NCBI GenBank assembly: GCA_947053645.1 | Contig: CAMRTM010000007.1 | Coordinates: forward strand, 1 to 49,086 | Reading direction: 5' to 3' | Origin: an uncultured Bacillota bacterium | Lineage (GTDB): Bacteria; Bacillota; Clostridia; Christensenellales; UBA1242 | DNA length: 49,086 nt | Shown here: piece by piece, positions 8,296-16,643 of the stretch | Layout: each line of letters begins with the position of its first letter | Numbering within the stretch: position 1 is the stretch's first letter | Made by a program: the position numbers and the translations under genes | The notes under the pieces: model-generated | What the model was told of the DNA's origin: nothing | The model's input: only the letters and a program-made list of their open reading frames with translations | Databases searched by the model: none

Positions 8296-9436
8296 TTCTA
8301 TAATTGCATTCACATTTGCAATTGTCTTTCTTTTGACGGCACTTGTAACCTCACTACTTGGCTGTTTTATGCTAGTGACAAATTCTATAACGAGTGCCGA
8401 CTATACCTCAGCAAAAGCGATGTGTACAATGGAGGCGACAAGTGGTCGTGTTCTGTATGCAAAAAATGAGAATACCCGCCTTCCAATGGCTAGTACTACA
8501 AAAATCATGACGGCAATTACAGCAATTGAAAACTGTAAAGATTTAGATGAGAAATTTGAAATCTCACCCAAAGCAGTAGGTATACCGGGAACGAGCATTT
8601 ATTTAAGAAAGGGGGAGGCACTATCTGTTCGAGAATTATTGTATGGGCTTATGCTTGTTTCTGGAAATGATGCATCGGTTGCAATAGGCGAAAGAGTGGG
8701 CGGAAATGTAAAGACATTTGTAGACATGATGAATGATACCGCAAAAAAGATAGGTACAGAAAATTCACATTTTGATAATACCCACGGACTTGATAGTAAA
8801 ACGCACTATACCTCAGCATATGACCTTGCACTTATCACAAGTTATGCACTTTCAAATGACACATTTAAAGAGATAGTAAGCACTAAAAACACCAAGATAA
8901 CAACGGTAGAAGGTAAGACAAGATATTTAAAAAATAAAAATAGACTATTGAACAGTTTAGATGGCTGTAATGGAGTAAAGACAGGTTTTACCGATGATGC
9001 TGGAAGATGCCTTGTCGCAAGTTGTGAGCGGGACGGTATGCAACTTGTTTCGGTAGTTCTTAATTGCGGGCCAATGTTTGAAGAGTGTGCAAGTTTGCTA
9101 GAAAAAGGTTTTAATGAATACAGAATGGTAGATGTAACTAAGGATTATGACTTTCCAAGATATGTTAAACTTGAACAGGCACGAAAAGAATTTGTGGAGG
9201 TCGGCACTAAAGAGCGATGCTTCTATCCAATGCGTGAGGGAGAAACCAGTAAGATAACATATATATATAAACTCCCAGAAAGGATAGAAGGAGGGGTTAA
9301 AAAGGATAAAGTTGTAGGAGAAATTGCAACATATTACGGTAATGACTTGCTATTTTCTGAAAAAATATATACAATGGAAGAGGTAAGGAGTAATACCATA
9401 TTGGAGAAACTCAAAGATATCTTCCGAAAATGGTAA
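8282..9436 (+). CDS. D-alanyl-D-alanine carboxypeptidase (DacF/DacB-type penicillin-binding protein)
   Basis: 384 residues with a signal-anchor (about 8-30). The three serine-carboxypeptidase motifs are present: STTK (71-74), SGN (127-129) and KTG (233-235). The C-terminal ~110 residues form the PBP5-like beta domain and end in a short amphipathic tail (EKLKDIFRKW), probably a membrane tether. It trims the terminal D-Ala of peptidoglycan peptides. Placement after gerW suggests a role in spore cortex or forespore peptidoglycan, as for DacF/DacB, but a housekeeping role is possible. Confidence 0.92.
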   Translation: MKKTNSIIAFTFAIVFLLTALVTSLLGCFMLVTNSITSADYTSAKAMCTMEATSGRVLYAKNENTRLPMASTTKIMTAITAIENCKDLDEKFEISPKAVGIPGTSIYLRKGEALSVRELLYGLMLVSGNDASVAIGERVGGNVKTFVDMMNDTAKKIGTENSHFDNTHGLDSKTHYTSAYDLALITSYALSNDTFKEIVSTKNTKITTVEGKTRYLKNKNRLLNSLDGCNGVKTGFTDDAGRCLVASCERDGMQLVSVVLNCGPMFEECASLLEKGFNEYRMVDVTKDYDFPRYVKLEQARKEFVEVGTKERCFYPMREGETSKITYIYKLPERIEGGVKKDKVVGEIATYYGNDLLFSEKIYTMEEVRSNTILEKLKDIFRKW

Positions 9437-9445
9437 GTGTAATGA

Positions 9446-10153
9446 ATGCGATTAAATAAATTTTTATCAAATAGCGGTATTGCGTCAAGAAGGAAATGCG
9501 ACACTCTAATAAAAGAAGGTAAAGTGTCTGTCAATGGCAAAGTAGTTACTGAAATGGGAGTAAGTATTAATGAGAGGCGTGATAAAATCATAGTAGAGGG
9601 GAAAGAGGTTAAACTTCCTTCCTCTTTTGTGTATGTAAAACTTAATAAGCCAAAAGGTTATGCCTGCACAGCGAATGATGAAAAAGGAAGAAAAACGATA
9701 TATCAACTTGTCAAATGCGAAGAAAGACTTTTTTCAGTAGGTCGCCTTGATTATGACACTGAGGGTCTTATACTATTGACAAATGATGGCGACTTTGCAA
9801 ATAAGATAATGCACCCGTCATATAATATAGAGAAAGAATACCGCGTAAATGTAGAAGGCGAGATTAAGGAGAGCGAACTTGCGGTGCTTCGTGCTGGCGT
9901 TGTAGTGGACGGAGAGAGAATGCCTGAGGCTAAAGTGAAATGGCTAGGTTATGAAAGTGGCGTAACAAAACTTTCAGTTGTAATTGATGAAGGACAGAAT
10001 AGACAGATAAGAAGAATGTTTGAAGCAATAGGCCGAAGCATAAAACTATTAAAGCGTGTAAGAATAGGCGAGGTAAGACTCGGCGGACTTAAACGCGGGG
10101 ATTATAGAGATTTAACGGAAAGCGAACTTAATAGTCTTGTGAGGGGCAGATGA
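9446..10153 (+). CDS. rluB: 23S rRNA pseudouridine synthase RluB-type
   Basis: 235 residues. N-terminal S4 RNA-binding domain (MRLNKFLSNSGIASRR), then the RsuA/RluB catalytic domain with the motif GRLDYDTEGLILLTNDG; catalytic Asp102. The downstream EGQNRQIRRMFEAIG is the family signature. It modifies a uridine in helix 89 of 23S rRNA in known members. Position after a dac gene is conserved in Clostridia (ytfJ-dac-...-rluB). Its end overlaps the next gene by 4 bp. Confidence 0.92.
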   Translation: MRLNKFLSNSGIASRRKCDTLIKEGKVSVNGKVVTEMGVSINERRDKIIVEGKEVKLPSSFVYVKLNKPKGYACTANDEKGRKTIYQLVKCEERLFSVGRLDYDTEGLILLTNDGDFANKIMHPSYNIEKEYRVNVEGEIKESELAVLRAGVVVDGERMPEAKVKWLGYESGVTKLSVVIDEGQNRQIRRMFEAIGRSIKLLKRVRIGEVRLGGLKRGDYRDLTESELNSLVRGR

Positions 10154-11580
10154 AAATAGCAGTGATAGGCGGCGGTGCATCTGGACTTTTTGTTGCCTCC
10201 CAACTCAAGGACTATGATGTCACAATCTTCGACGGCAATGAGAAATGCGGTAAAAAACTTTTTATCACAGGGAAAGGAAGATGTAATGTTACAAATAACT
10301 GTGATAAAGAGGAGTTTTTAAATAATGTAGTAAACGGCGGAAAATTTATGCAGAGTGCAATAAGCCGTTTTCTTCCAACTGATACAATCGCGTATTTTGA
10401 AGAGAAAGGCTTGAAGTTAAAGACTGAGCGAGGGGGACGGGTTTTCCCAGTAAGCGATAAATCCAGTGATGTGATTAAGACGCTTGAAAGAGCCTGCAAA
10501 GGAGCAACGATAAAACTTAATGAAAAGGTGACAAGTGTTTCTGTAAATGCCATTTCTAATTATTCAACAACTGTCATCCCGACCGAAGTGGAGGGATCTA
10601 TCTCTTCGCAGACTTCATCTATGTGTTATGCCAAACTAGTTAATTCTTCAACTACCTGTCATCCTGAGCAGAGCGGATATTTTATCACCTGTCATCCTGA
10701 GCAGAGCGGATATTTTATCACTTGTCATCCTGAGCAGAGCGTAGCGGAGTCGAAGGATCTAGGCAAAGCCGCATATCTAATCACAACCATAAAAGGTAAA
10801 TACACTTTTGATAAAGTCATAATTGCCACCGGTGGCAATACTTACTCTGGTACTGGCAGTGAGGGTGACGGCTATAAATTTGCTAAAATGCTAGGGCATA
10901 GCATAGTAGAGGCAAGACCAGCACTTGTACCTATAAAACTAAAAGAAAGCGTAAAAGCAATGCAAGGGCTTCCTCTTAAAAATGTAACATTGTACGCCGT
11001 TGCAGATAATAAAAGATATAGTCAGTTTGGCGAGATGATGTTCACAGATGAGGGGATAACAGGTCCAATAGTGCTTACTATGTCAAGTTATATTAATAGG
11101 GCAAAAAAGGTTGAACTTTATCTTGACTTAAAGCCCGCTCTTTCTCATGAGCAACTAGACGGTCGCCTTTTACGCGAGTTTGACGAGGGGAAGAATAAAA
11201 ATCTATTTAATGTTATGCGCTCGCTTACGCCTAAGAACTTTATAGATTACTTTTTGTATAAGGTATCACTAAATTCACAGCGTAAGATTAATAGTATCAC
11301 GCAAGAGGAGCGAGAAAGGTTAGTCAAAGGATTAAAAAATTTTCCACTAGCATATAAAGAGTTATATCCACTCGACAGCGGAATAATAACAAGTGGTGGA
11401 GTGAATTTAAAGGAAATCAATCCCTCTACAATGGAGAGTAAAAAAAATAAAGGCTTGTATTTTGTGGGCGAGGTGCTTGATGTTGATTGCCTTACAGGTG
11501 GATTTAATCTGCAAATAGCCTTTGCGACGGCATATGCTTGCGGGCAAGCAATAAAAAAGGAGGAGAAAAATGGTATTTAG
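10150..11580 (+). CDS. HI0933/YtfP-type flavoprotein (NAD(P)/FAD-dependent oxidoreductase) with in-frame repeat insertion
   Basis: 476 residues. FAD-binding motifs: IGGGASGLFVA at the N terminus, CGKKLFITGKGRCNVTNN, RVFPVSDKSSDV, then ATGGNTYSGTGSEGDGYKFA, and the C-terminal TGGFNLQIAFATAYACG. Homologues are about 400-420 residues. The excess is residues ~137-215, which translate dispersed repeats (VIPTEVEGS, then TCHPEQSGYFI twice, then TCHPEQSVAESKD). The frame is intact on both sides, so the protein may still be made with a surface loop. The physiological reaction of this family is not known. It overlaps rluB and plsC. Confidence 0.9.
   Translation: MKIAVIGGGASGLFVASQLKDYDVTIFDGNEKCGKKLFITGKGRCNVTNNCDKEEFLNNVVNGGKFMQSAISRFLPTDTIAYFEEKGLKLKTERGGRVFPVSDKSSDVIKTLERACKGATIKLNEKVTSVSVNAISNYSTTVIPTEVEGSISSQTSSMCYAKLVNSSTTCHPEQSGYFITCHPEQSGYFITCHPEQSVAESKDLGKAAYLITTIKGKYTFDKVIIATGGNTYSGTGSEGDGYKFAKMLGHSIVEARPALVPIKLKESVKAMQGLPLKNVTLYAVADNKRYSQFGEMMFTDEGITGPIVLTMSSYINRAKKVELYLDLKPALSHEQLDGRLLREFDEGKNKNLFNVMRSLTPKNFIDYFLYKVSLNSQRKINSITQEERERLVKGLKNFPLAYKELYPLDSGIITSGGVNLKEINPSTMESKKNKGLYFVGEVLDVDCLTGGFNLQIAFATAYACGQAIKKEEKNGI
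10571..10760. repeat. REP-like repeats inside the flavoprotein gene (locus 2)
   Basis: One copy of the ATCCCGACC...GAGGGATCT form lies at 10571-10602. A tandem run at 10655-10760 has a 33-bp unit (core TGTCATCCTGAGCAGAGCG) repeated twice and completed by a third, longer copy ending GAAGGATCT. The unit length is a multiple of three, so copy number can change without breaking the frame. Confidence 0.9.
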
Positions 11581-12220
11581 AATAGCACAATTTATAGTTG
11601 CTCTGTTTTTAAAAGTGTTCTACCCTACAAAAATAGTAGGGAAAAATAATCTGCCTAAAGGTGCTGCAATACTTTCATGTAACCATACTTCCAATTTTGA
11701 TGCAATATTAATTGCGGTCAACACATGGGAGAAGAAATATTACCTAACAAAGAAAGAGTGGTTTCAAAATAAACTAATAGGCTGGTTTATGAAGAAAATC
11801 GGTTGTATAAAGATAGATAGAAATTCCACCGATATCACAGCGGTTAAGAATTGCCTAAAGGTGCTTAAAGATGGAAAGAAACTCTTTATATTTCCAGAGG
11901 GCACAAGAAATAAAAGTGAAGACTTGTCGCTTGGTCAGGTAAAACAAGGGGTAAGTATGTTTGCAATCAAGGCAAAAGTGCCGGTAGTGCCTATGTATAT
12001 AAGTAGTCGTCCTCGCTTTTGCCATAGGACAAAAATTGTTGTAGGCGAGCCATTTGAACTTAGCGAATTTTATGGACAAAAAGCAAATGAAGAGGTGCTT
12101 GCAAAGGCAAGCGAAATGGTGGCTGAGAAGATGAGGGTGCTGCAAGACCAAGTTAATCTAGCCGAAACCCAGAAGAAAGAGAAAAAATCAAAGAAAAAGA
12201 AAGCGAAAAATCCCGCTTAA
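11570..12220 (+). CDS. plsC: 1-acyl-sn-glycerol-3-phosphate acyltransferase
   Basis: 216 residues, beginning 11 bp inside the flavoprotein gene with AAGGAGG upstream. HX4D motif NHTSNFD (H39), FPEGTR (108-113) and the substrate-binding segment VPVVPMYIS are present. An N-terminal hydrophobic helix anchors it. It makes phosphatidic acid from lysophosphatidate. The C terminus ends in a Lys-rich tail (KKEKKSKKKKAKNPA) not needed for catalysis. It is the last gene of the overlapping run. Confidence 0.92.
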   Translation: MVFRIAQFIVALFLKVFYPTKIVGKNNLPKGAAILSCNHTSNFDAILIAVNTWEKKYYLTKKEWFQNKLIGWFMKKIGCIKIDRNSTDITAVKNCLKVLKDGKKLFIFPEGTRNKSEDLSLGQVKQGVSMFAIKAKVPVVPMYISSRPRFCHRTKIVVGEPFELSEFYGQKANEEVLAKASEMVAEKMRVLQDQVNLAETQKKEKKSKKKKAKNPA

Positions 12221-12227
12221 AGTTGTG

Positions 12228-12512
12228 ATTTCAACCGATCAATCCTTTCTATCATCCCAACAGTCCAAGCCTCGTCTGTCATCTCGACCGTAGCGGAGGG
12301 ATCTTTCACCACCACTGCCATTTCGACCATTCGGTGTCCCCAAACAATGCTTTAGCATTTTAGGGGTGAAGTAGCGGAGAAATCTAAAGTAACATACACC
12401 ACCACAAGAAACCGCCTAATGCGGTGTCATTGCGAACAATGCGGAGAAATCTCTTTGCTATCAACCTTGTCATTTCGACCGTAGCCCAATGGGACAGAGT
12501 GGAGAAATCTAT
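12228..12512. repeat. REP-like repeat array (locus 3)
   Basis: This 325-bp stretch between plsC and the next gene holds only repeats: several ATTTCGACC-type and ATCTCGACC-type units and 3' halves ending GGAGAAATCT or GGAGGGATCT. It includes a complete hairpin form (12470-12512) and the spacer module ACATACACCACCACAAGAAA with the GCCTAATGC hairpin, which recurs at 14160 and 34580. Confidence 0.85.
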
Positions 12513-12515
12513 ATG

Positions 12516-12548
12516 AAAAAAGCACAACTTAATGTTGTGCTTTTTTTA
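12516..12548. terminator. Bidirectional terminator
   Basis: A-run, stem AAGCACAAC/GTTGTGCTT, T-run. Confidence 0.8.
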
Positions 12549-12899
12549 TTCAATTTCATCCTCAAATTTTTTGCGAGTCGCTCCATTTATTTGAATGCAT
12601 AACTTAACAATTCCTACATCATCAAGGTTGATTGTTTTCCATTCATCGCTTTGCAGTTGTACTTCCGCACTGCGCTTGTCATCATTGACGCTGCCTATAT
12701 CAACTATTTCAATTCCATAAAATTTATTAATGTCATCAAATTCTAGGAACATGTCTACAGCAGCATTGTAGAATTTGTAAACACCATCCTTCTCATCTTT
12801 CTTCACATCCCAGCCAGTAGGTTTAATAGTGGATTTTTTTTCGGTAGCAGGTTTGTTGAAGAATTCACTTGCTTTAACCATTTTTACTTCATCACTCAT
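12546..12899 (-). CDS. Hypothetical protein, orphan gene
   Basis: 117 residues, with AAGGAG before the ATG at 12899. Acidic and soluble, no signal peptide; predicted beta-rich C-terminal part (AEVQLQSDEWKTINLDD). No family recognised. It has its own consensus promoter and shares a terminator with the repeat array, like the other isolated minus-strand genes here. Confidence 0.65.
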   Translation of the reverse strand: MSDEVKMVKASEFFNKPATEKKSTIKPTGWDVKKDEKDGVYKFYNAAVDMFLEFDDINKFYGIEIVDIGSVNDDKRSAEVQLQSDEWKTINLDDVGIVKLCIQINGATRKKFEDEIE

Positions 12900-12923
12900 A
12901 TTTAATCTCCTTTTGATAAAAGG

Positions 12924-12952
12924 ATTGTATCACAAATGATTAAAATTGTCAA
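12924..12952 (-). promoter_or_regulatory. SigA promoter of the orphan gene
   Basis: TTGACA (12947-12952) and TACAAT (12924-12929) on the minus strand, 17-bp spacer. Confidence 0.7.
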
Positions 12953-12980
12953 TAGTACAATAAAATTTCCTATCAAAGAT

Positions 12981-13009
12981 TTGACATTTGGAAACAATTT
13001 TGCTAGTCT
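12981..13009 (+). promoter_or_regulatory. Promoter of the S1-domain protein (extended -10)
   Basis: TTGACA (12981-12986), 17 bp, TAGTCT (13004-13009) preceded by TGC, an extended -10. The gene starts at 13031. Confidence 0.5.
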
Positions 13010-13030
13010 AAGATTATAAAGAGTAGGAAT

Positions 13031-14065
13031 ATGAACGAGAATTTTAATTTAGAAGCAATTGACAAAACTTTTACAAGTTATAAAAAAGGACAAATGTTTG
13101 ATGGCGTTGTGGTAATCAAACGCGAAGATGGGGTAATTTTCAATATAGGTGGCAAGAATGACGCCTTTATTTCGCGTGATGATTTCGACGATTTTGAAAA
13201 TATTAAAATAGGCGATAGATTCAAGGTTATCATTACAAACCAAAAGAATGAAGAGGGGATGATAGAGGTATCAAAACGCCTTGCCGATGATAAAACGCTT
13301 GCCACACAAAACGCTCAAAAACTTAAACTAGGCAGCAGTTTTAGTTTTGTTGTGTCAGGTAATCGTGATGGTGGTTTGTTATCTCGTATGGGTGAATATG
13401 AAGTATTCATTCCAGCCGATGAAATTTTTACGGGTACAACTCGTGACATACGAAAACTTATTGGTAAACAATTTGATGCTACGGTTACAGAGATCAATCG
13501 TGATGAGAAGAGGATTATTGCAAGCATAAAACTGCTGGCTACTCAAATTCAAGAGCGGAATGAAAGCCTTTTTTGGAACTCAATATTTATAAATAAAATA
13601 GTGAAGGGTAGAATTAAGAAGATTATGCCTTATGGTGCCTTCGTTGAAGTGGATGGAATAGATTGCTTTCTTCATATTTCTAATATTACTTATACTCGTA
13701 TTGAAAACCCAAGCGAAGTTATCAAAGAGGGAGAAGAATATTCCTTCAAAGTGATAGAACTTGATAGGGTAAATAAAAAGGTTGCTCTTTCTCTTAAAGC
13801 CCTGCAAGAGAGTCCAAAGACTCTTGCAATCCGAAATCTTGTTGTAGGTGAAAGTTATACTGGGCAGGTAGTTAAAATCTTAAAGTTTGGTGCAATAATA
13901 AAACTTGAAAATGGTGCTAGTGGGCTTCTTCATATTTCAAATGCTACGGAAGATAAACAAAAGCAGATCTATGAAATCGTAAAACTCGACCAAAAAGTAG
14001 ATGTTGTTGTTATAGATAAAGATGAAATAGAAGAGCGTGTATCATTTGCACTGATTAACGCCTAA
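13031..14065 (+). CDS. S1 RNA-binding domain protein (RpsA-like, four S1 domains)
   Basis: 344 residues comprising four S1/OB-fold repeats starting at about 18, 100, 190 and 275. Repeats three and four have the clearest wording (KIMPYGAFVEVDGIDCFLHI and ILKFGAIIKLENGASGLLHI). Firmicute proteins of this kind are annotated as S1-like ribosomal proteins that bind mRNA, with a role in translation that is less essential than in E. coli. Monocistronic. Repeat array follows. Confidence 0.9.
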   Translation: MNENFNLEAIDKTFTSYKKGQMFDGVVVIKREDGVIFNIGGKNDAFISRDDFDDFENIKIGDRFKVIITNQKNEEGMIEVSKRLADDKTLATQNAQKLKLGSSFSFVVSGNRDGGLLSRMGEYEVFIPADEIFTGTTRDIRKLIGKQFDATVTEINRDEKRIIASIKLLATQIQERNESLFWNSIFINKIVKGRIKKIMPYGAFVEVDGIDCFLHISNITYTRIENPSEVIKEGEEYSFKVIELDRVNKKVALSLKALQESPKTLAIRNLVVGESYTGQVVKILKFGAIIKLENGASGLLHISNATEDKQKQIYEIVKLDQKVDVVVIDKDEIEERVSFALINA

Positions 14066-14088
14066 TGTGGTGTCTTGTCAATCGACCA

Positions 14089-14229
14089 ATTCTTGTCATT
14101 TCGACCATTCTCACTTCTGTCATTTCGACCGTAGCCCGATAGGGCGGAGCGGAGAAATCTAAAGCAACATACACCACCACAAGAAACCGCCTAAGGTGGT
14201 GTCATTTCGACCGTAGCGGAGAAATTTAA
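14089..14229. repeat. REP-like repeat array (locus 4)
   Basis: Units include a full hairpin copy (14119-14160, GCCCGATAGGGC apex) and the recurring spacer module with ACACCACC...GGTGGTGT arms (14168-14203). Confidence 0.85.
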
Positions 14230-14247
14230 AATACAACATTCAGTGTC

Positions 14248-14280
14248 TAGTATGCACATACAAGATACAAGATGTTGTGC
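14248..14280. repeat. TATGCACATACAA-type short element
   Basis: TAGTATGCACATACAAGATA followed by CAAGATGTTGTG; related to copies at 31176, 37168, 25368 and 47832. Confidence 0.45.
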
Positions 14281-14286
14281 TAATTT

Positions 14287-14362
14287 GCTGATGTAGCACA
14301 GTCGGTAGTGCATTCGATTCGTAATCGAAAGGTCGCGGGTTCGATTCCCGCCATCAGCTCCA
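14287..14362 (+). tRNA. tRNA-Thr (CGT)
   Basis: Acceptor GCTGATG pairs with CATCAGC; T discriminator; encoded CCA. Anticodon stem TTCGA/TCGAA, loop TTCGTAA, anticodon CGT at 14320-14322. T-arm GCGGGTTCGATTCCCGC. It marks the left edge of the AT-rich accessory patch. Confidence 0.95.
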
Positions 14363-14651
14363 AATATACTAAACAAAAAGTCTTTTTTTGAAAAAACTTT
14401 GGCACACTGTTTGCAGTGGTTTGATATCGGTTTTGCCACTGGATACGGGGTTGAGAGGAAAAACAGGCATAACATTTTGAAAAAGTTGAAAAGTTAATGT
14501 CTTTTCTGGCAATGTAGAATTTTGAATTTTTAATAAAATAATCAAAATTTTAAAGAAATCAAAAATCAAACTTTGATTTCGCGACAGAAACTTTGATTTC
14601 TAAGAAAAATCAAAATAAATCAAAAAATCAAATTACAAAAGGAGTGCAACT
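14363..14651. other. AT-rich non-coding stretch after tRNA-Thr
   Basis: Apart from the tRNA tail nothing is recognisable until 14520, where AATCAAA and TTTGATTTC motifs recur. At 14570-14587 lies ACTTTGATTTCGCGACAG, which is repeated in inverted form at 16559-16577. Confidence 0.5.
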
Positions 14652-15323
14652 ATGAGAAAATGGTTTAAAGGTTTGAGCGATAAAAAGAAAAAGATAATAT
14701 CAATTTCATTGACAATCATTGGAATTATTTTTTGTTGTGTGGGAATTGAAAATTATTATTTAATTATACCAGGACTTGTTTTTCTTGTTCCTGGAATTAT
14801 TTTTGTTGATTGGTACAATAAAGATAAAAAAGAACAAGAAGATAAAAATATACATAGCGAAATGGAGAACAATAAGCAAAAAACAGAAGTTCAACAATTT
14901 GATGATGAAATAGAAAAAGTTGAAACAACACTCCGCAATGAGAAACCTAATTCAGTACTGAACGAAGAAAACTTTTTGTATACCCCTCCCGAAGGTTGTG
15001 AATTAGTAGATTGGACATATGCAACTACATTAGTTAGAGGATGTAGTAACTATATTGATGAAGATTATGAAATTGACATAGATAGCGAGGTAGAGATAAT
15101 ACATGAACCAACAGATAAGTATCCAGAAAATACGTCTATCTATATTGACAATGATAAGGTTGGCTCTTTGAAACAAGATATGGCAATAGAATGGTATCAG
15201 AGGTTTGGAAGTAACTATAAATTTATAGGGCGAGTTGTAGAATATGAGCAAGGAGAATATCCAAGACTACTGATAGAAATAAAAAAGCCAATTATTAGAA
15301 AAATAAAGAAAAAACAAAATTAA
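14652..15323 (+). CDS. Membrane protein with possible HIRAN-like C-terminal domain
   Basis: 223 residues; AGGAG upstream. Basic N terminus, two adjacent hydrophobic helices (about 15-32 and 37-54), a charged linker, then a soluble domain (about 120-215). That domain has LVRGCSNYID, VEIIHEPTDKYPENTSIYID and DKVGSLKQDMA, which faintly follow the HIRAN pattern of PxNPYDxNAIxV...IGyi. The assignment is tentative. First gene of a three-gene AT-rich run. Confidence 0.65.
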   Translation: MRKWFKGLSDKKKKIISISLTIIGIIFCCVGIENYYLIIPGLVFLVPGIIFVDWYNKDKKEQEDKNIHSEMENNKQKTEVQQFDDEIEKVETTLRNEKPNSVLNEENFLYTPPEGCELVDWTYATTLVRGCSNYIDEDYEIDIDSEVEIIHEPTDKYPENTSIYIDNDKVGSLKQDMAIEWYQRFGSNYKFIGRVVEYEQGEYPRLLIEIKKPIIRKIKKKQN

Positions 15324-15346
15324 TATTTACTAAAAGGAGAATTACA

Positions 15347-15544
15347 ATGAAAAATTTGAACGATATTTACAGGTCACTTATGCATTTAGTTAAAATTCCT
15401 ATGAAGCATTCAGAAGAGTTGAAAGAAATAGGATTAGACATTGATGAAGTAATTGAGAAAATTAGTAAATTGCAACCAGATCTTCAATTTGAAAGTGCTA
15501 TTTTATTTGCCAAATCAATGCAAAAATATGGACTAATTAAATAA
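15347..15544 (+). CDS. Small hypothetical protein
   Basis: 65 residues with AAGGAG before the ATG. Helical, soluble, no cysteine. It lies 23 bp after the membrane protein and probably shares its transcript. No family recognised. Confidence 0.6.
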   Translation: MKNLNDIYRSLMHLVKIPMKHSEELKEIGLDIDEVIEKISKLQPDLQFESAILFAKSMQKYGLIK

Positions 15545-15605
15545 AATTGAGATTCTATTTAGACGAAAATGAAATTATCTGTTAATTTGAAGAAGGAGAA
15601 AAACT

Positions 15606-16391
15606 ATGGAAGATTTTGAGATCTGTCCTTTATGTGGACATAAAACTGCAAGTATTCTGGGAACACAAGATGGGTTTAATTGGAGCGATGTTAGATGTAA
15701 GAATTGCTTTGATTATGTTATTCATCAAAGTGTTTTATTTCAAATTAGTGATGGTGATAAAAAAGAAATTAATAAACGAAAAAGACTTAATTGTGTTTAC
15801 AAATTTCTAATGGAAAAGCCATTATTTAATAATAGTTATCTATATCAATTTTTTTATGAAGAACAAACTAAAAATATGGAAACATCAGATCCAAGACGTG
15901 TAAATGTTGCATCTTTGATGGAAAATCTTCCTTCTAAAACAATTGATAGAATCAATTTTACATTAAAGAATTTAATTGTTAAATATGATATAGGAAATAC
16001 GGTTGATGTTAGTGAGATAGATTTTGGATTAGTTCTTATTGACAACGAAAGAGAACTACAGGAATTCTTGACTTATTATCAAGGCAAAGATTTGATAAGA
16101 ATTTTGGAAATGAAGGATGACAAAATTAAAAAATTTTCATTAAATATAAAATCAAAAATTTACTTGGAGGATGGAGAAAAGTTGAACGAGGAAAAACAAA
16201 CATTGATTACAAATATAACGAATAATGATAATAGCATAAGTATTGGCGATGTAAAGAATCTTAAAAAATCTAATATAGGGCAAAATAAAGTTGTTACCGA
16301 GAAAGAAACAAAAGTTAATACAGCGTTAGAACTTAATGTTGGCAAAGAGAATAAAAAGGTAGCTCGAAGAAGTTTTTTTAAGAAAAAGTAG
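15606..16391 (+). CDS. Zinc-ribbon protein of unknown function
   Basis: 261 residues with AAGGAG upstream. The N terminus has a zinc ribbon (CPLCG at about 7-11 and CKNC at about 32-35). The middle is helical (YKFLMEKPLFNNSYLYQFFY). The C terminus is low-complexity, Asn/Lys-rich and basic (RRSFFKKK). This layout suggests a nucleic-acid-binding or regulatory protein. AT-rich codon use compared with flanking core genes suggests acquisition. No family recognised. Confidence 0.6.
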   Translation: MEDFEICPLCGHKTASILGTQDGFNWSDVRCKNCFDYVIHQSVLFQISDGDKKEINKRKRLNCVYKFLMEKPLFNNSYLYQFFYEEQTKNMETSDPRRVNVASLMENLPSKTIDRINFTLKNLIVKYDIGNTVDVSEIDFGLVLIDNERELQEFLTYYQGKDLIRILEMKDDKIKKFSLNIKSKIYLEDGEKLNEEKQTLITNITNNDNSISIGDVKNLKKSNIGQNKVVTEKETKVNTALELNVGKENKKVARRSFFKKK

Positions 16392-16398
16392 TTGTGAA

Positions 16399-16526
16399 TT
16401 TTGATTTCCGCAAAATTAAAATATTGTCGCAAAATATCGATGATATAATGCGTCTTCGCTCGCAAGTATCAATGCAAGCATTGCTGTTTATCTCGCTCAT
16501 CGCAAAATCAAATGCGGAAATCAAAA
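16399..16526. repeat. 128-bp element bounded by a 14-bp perfect inverted repeat
   Basis: TTTTGATTTCCGCA at 16399-16412 is the exact reverse complement of 16513-16526. The interior has an AATGCAAGCATT hairpin and repeated TCGCAAAAT motifs. It could be a non-coding RNA or a small mobile element remnant. Confidence 0.55.
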
Positions 16527-16643
16527 AAGGACATTATGGGGTGTAAGCCCAAAAATCACTGTCGCAAAATCAAAAGTGAGAAAACAAAAAAGACTTTGTT
16601 GTCAGTTGACACAATAGAAATTTTTATGTAAAAAGGAAAACAA

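Noticed and set aside
10655-10760. Short tandem repeats considered as a mini CRISPR array
   Set aside because: The 33-bp units are contiguous with no unique spacers, lie in a coding frame and match the dispersed REP family; no cas genes.
14191-14475. Minus-strand ORF across tRNA-Thr(CGT) containing the phrase GADGGNRTRDLS
   Set aside because: This phrase is the antisense translation of a tRNA and is a familiar false gene; no Shine-Dalgarno and it covers a REP unit.
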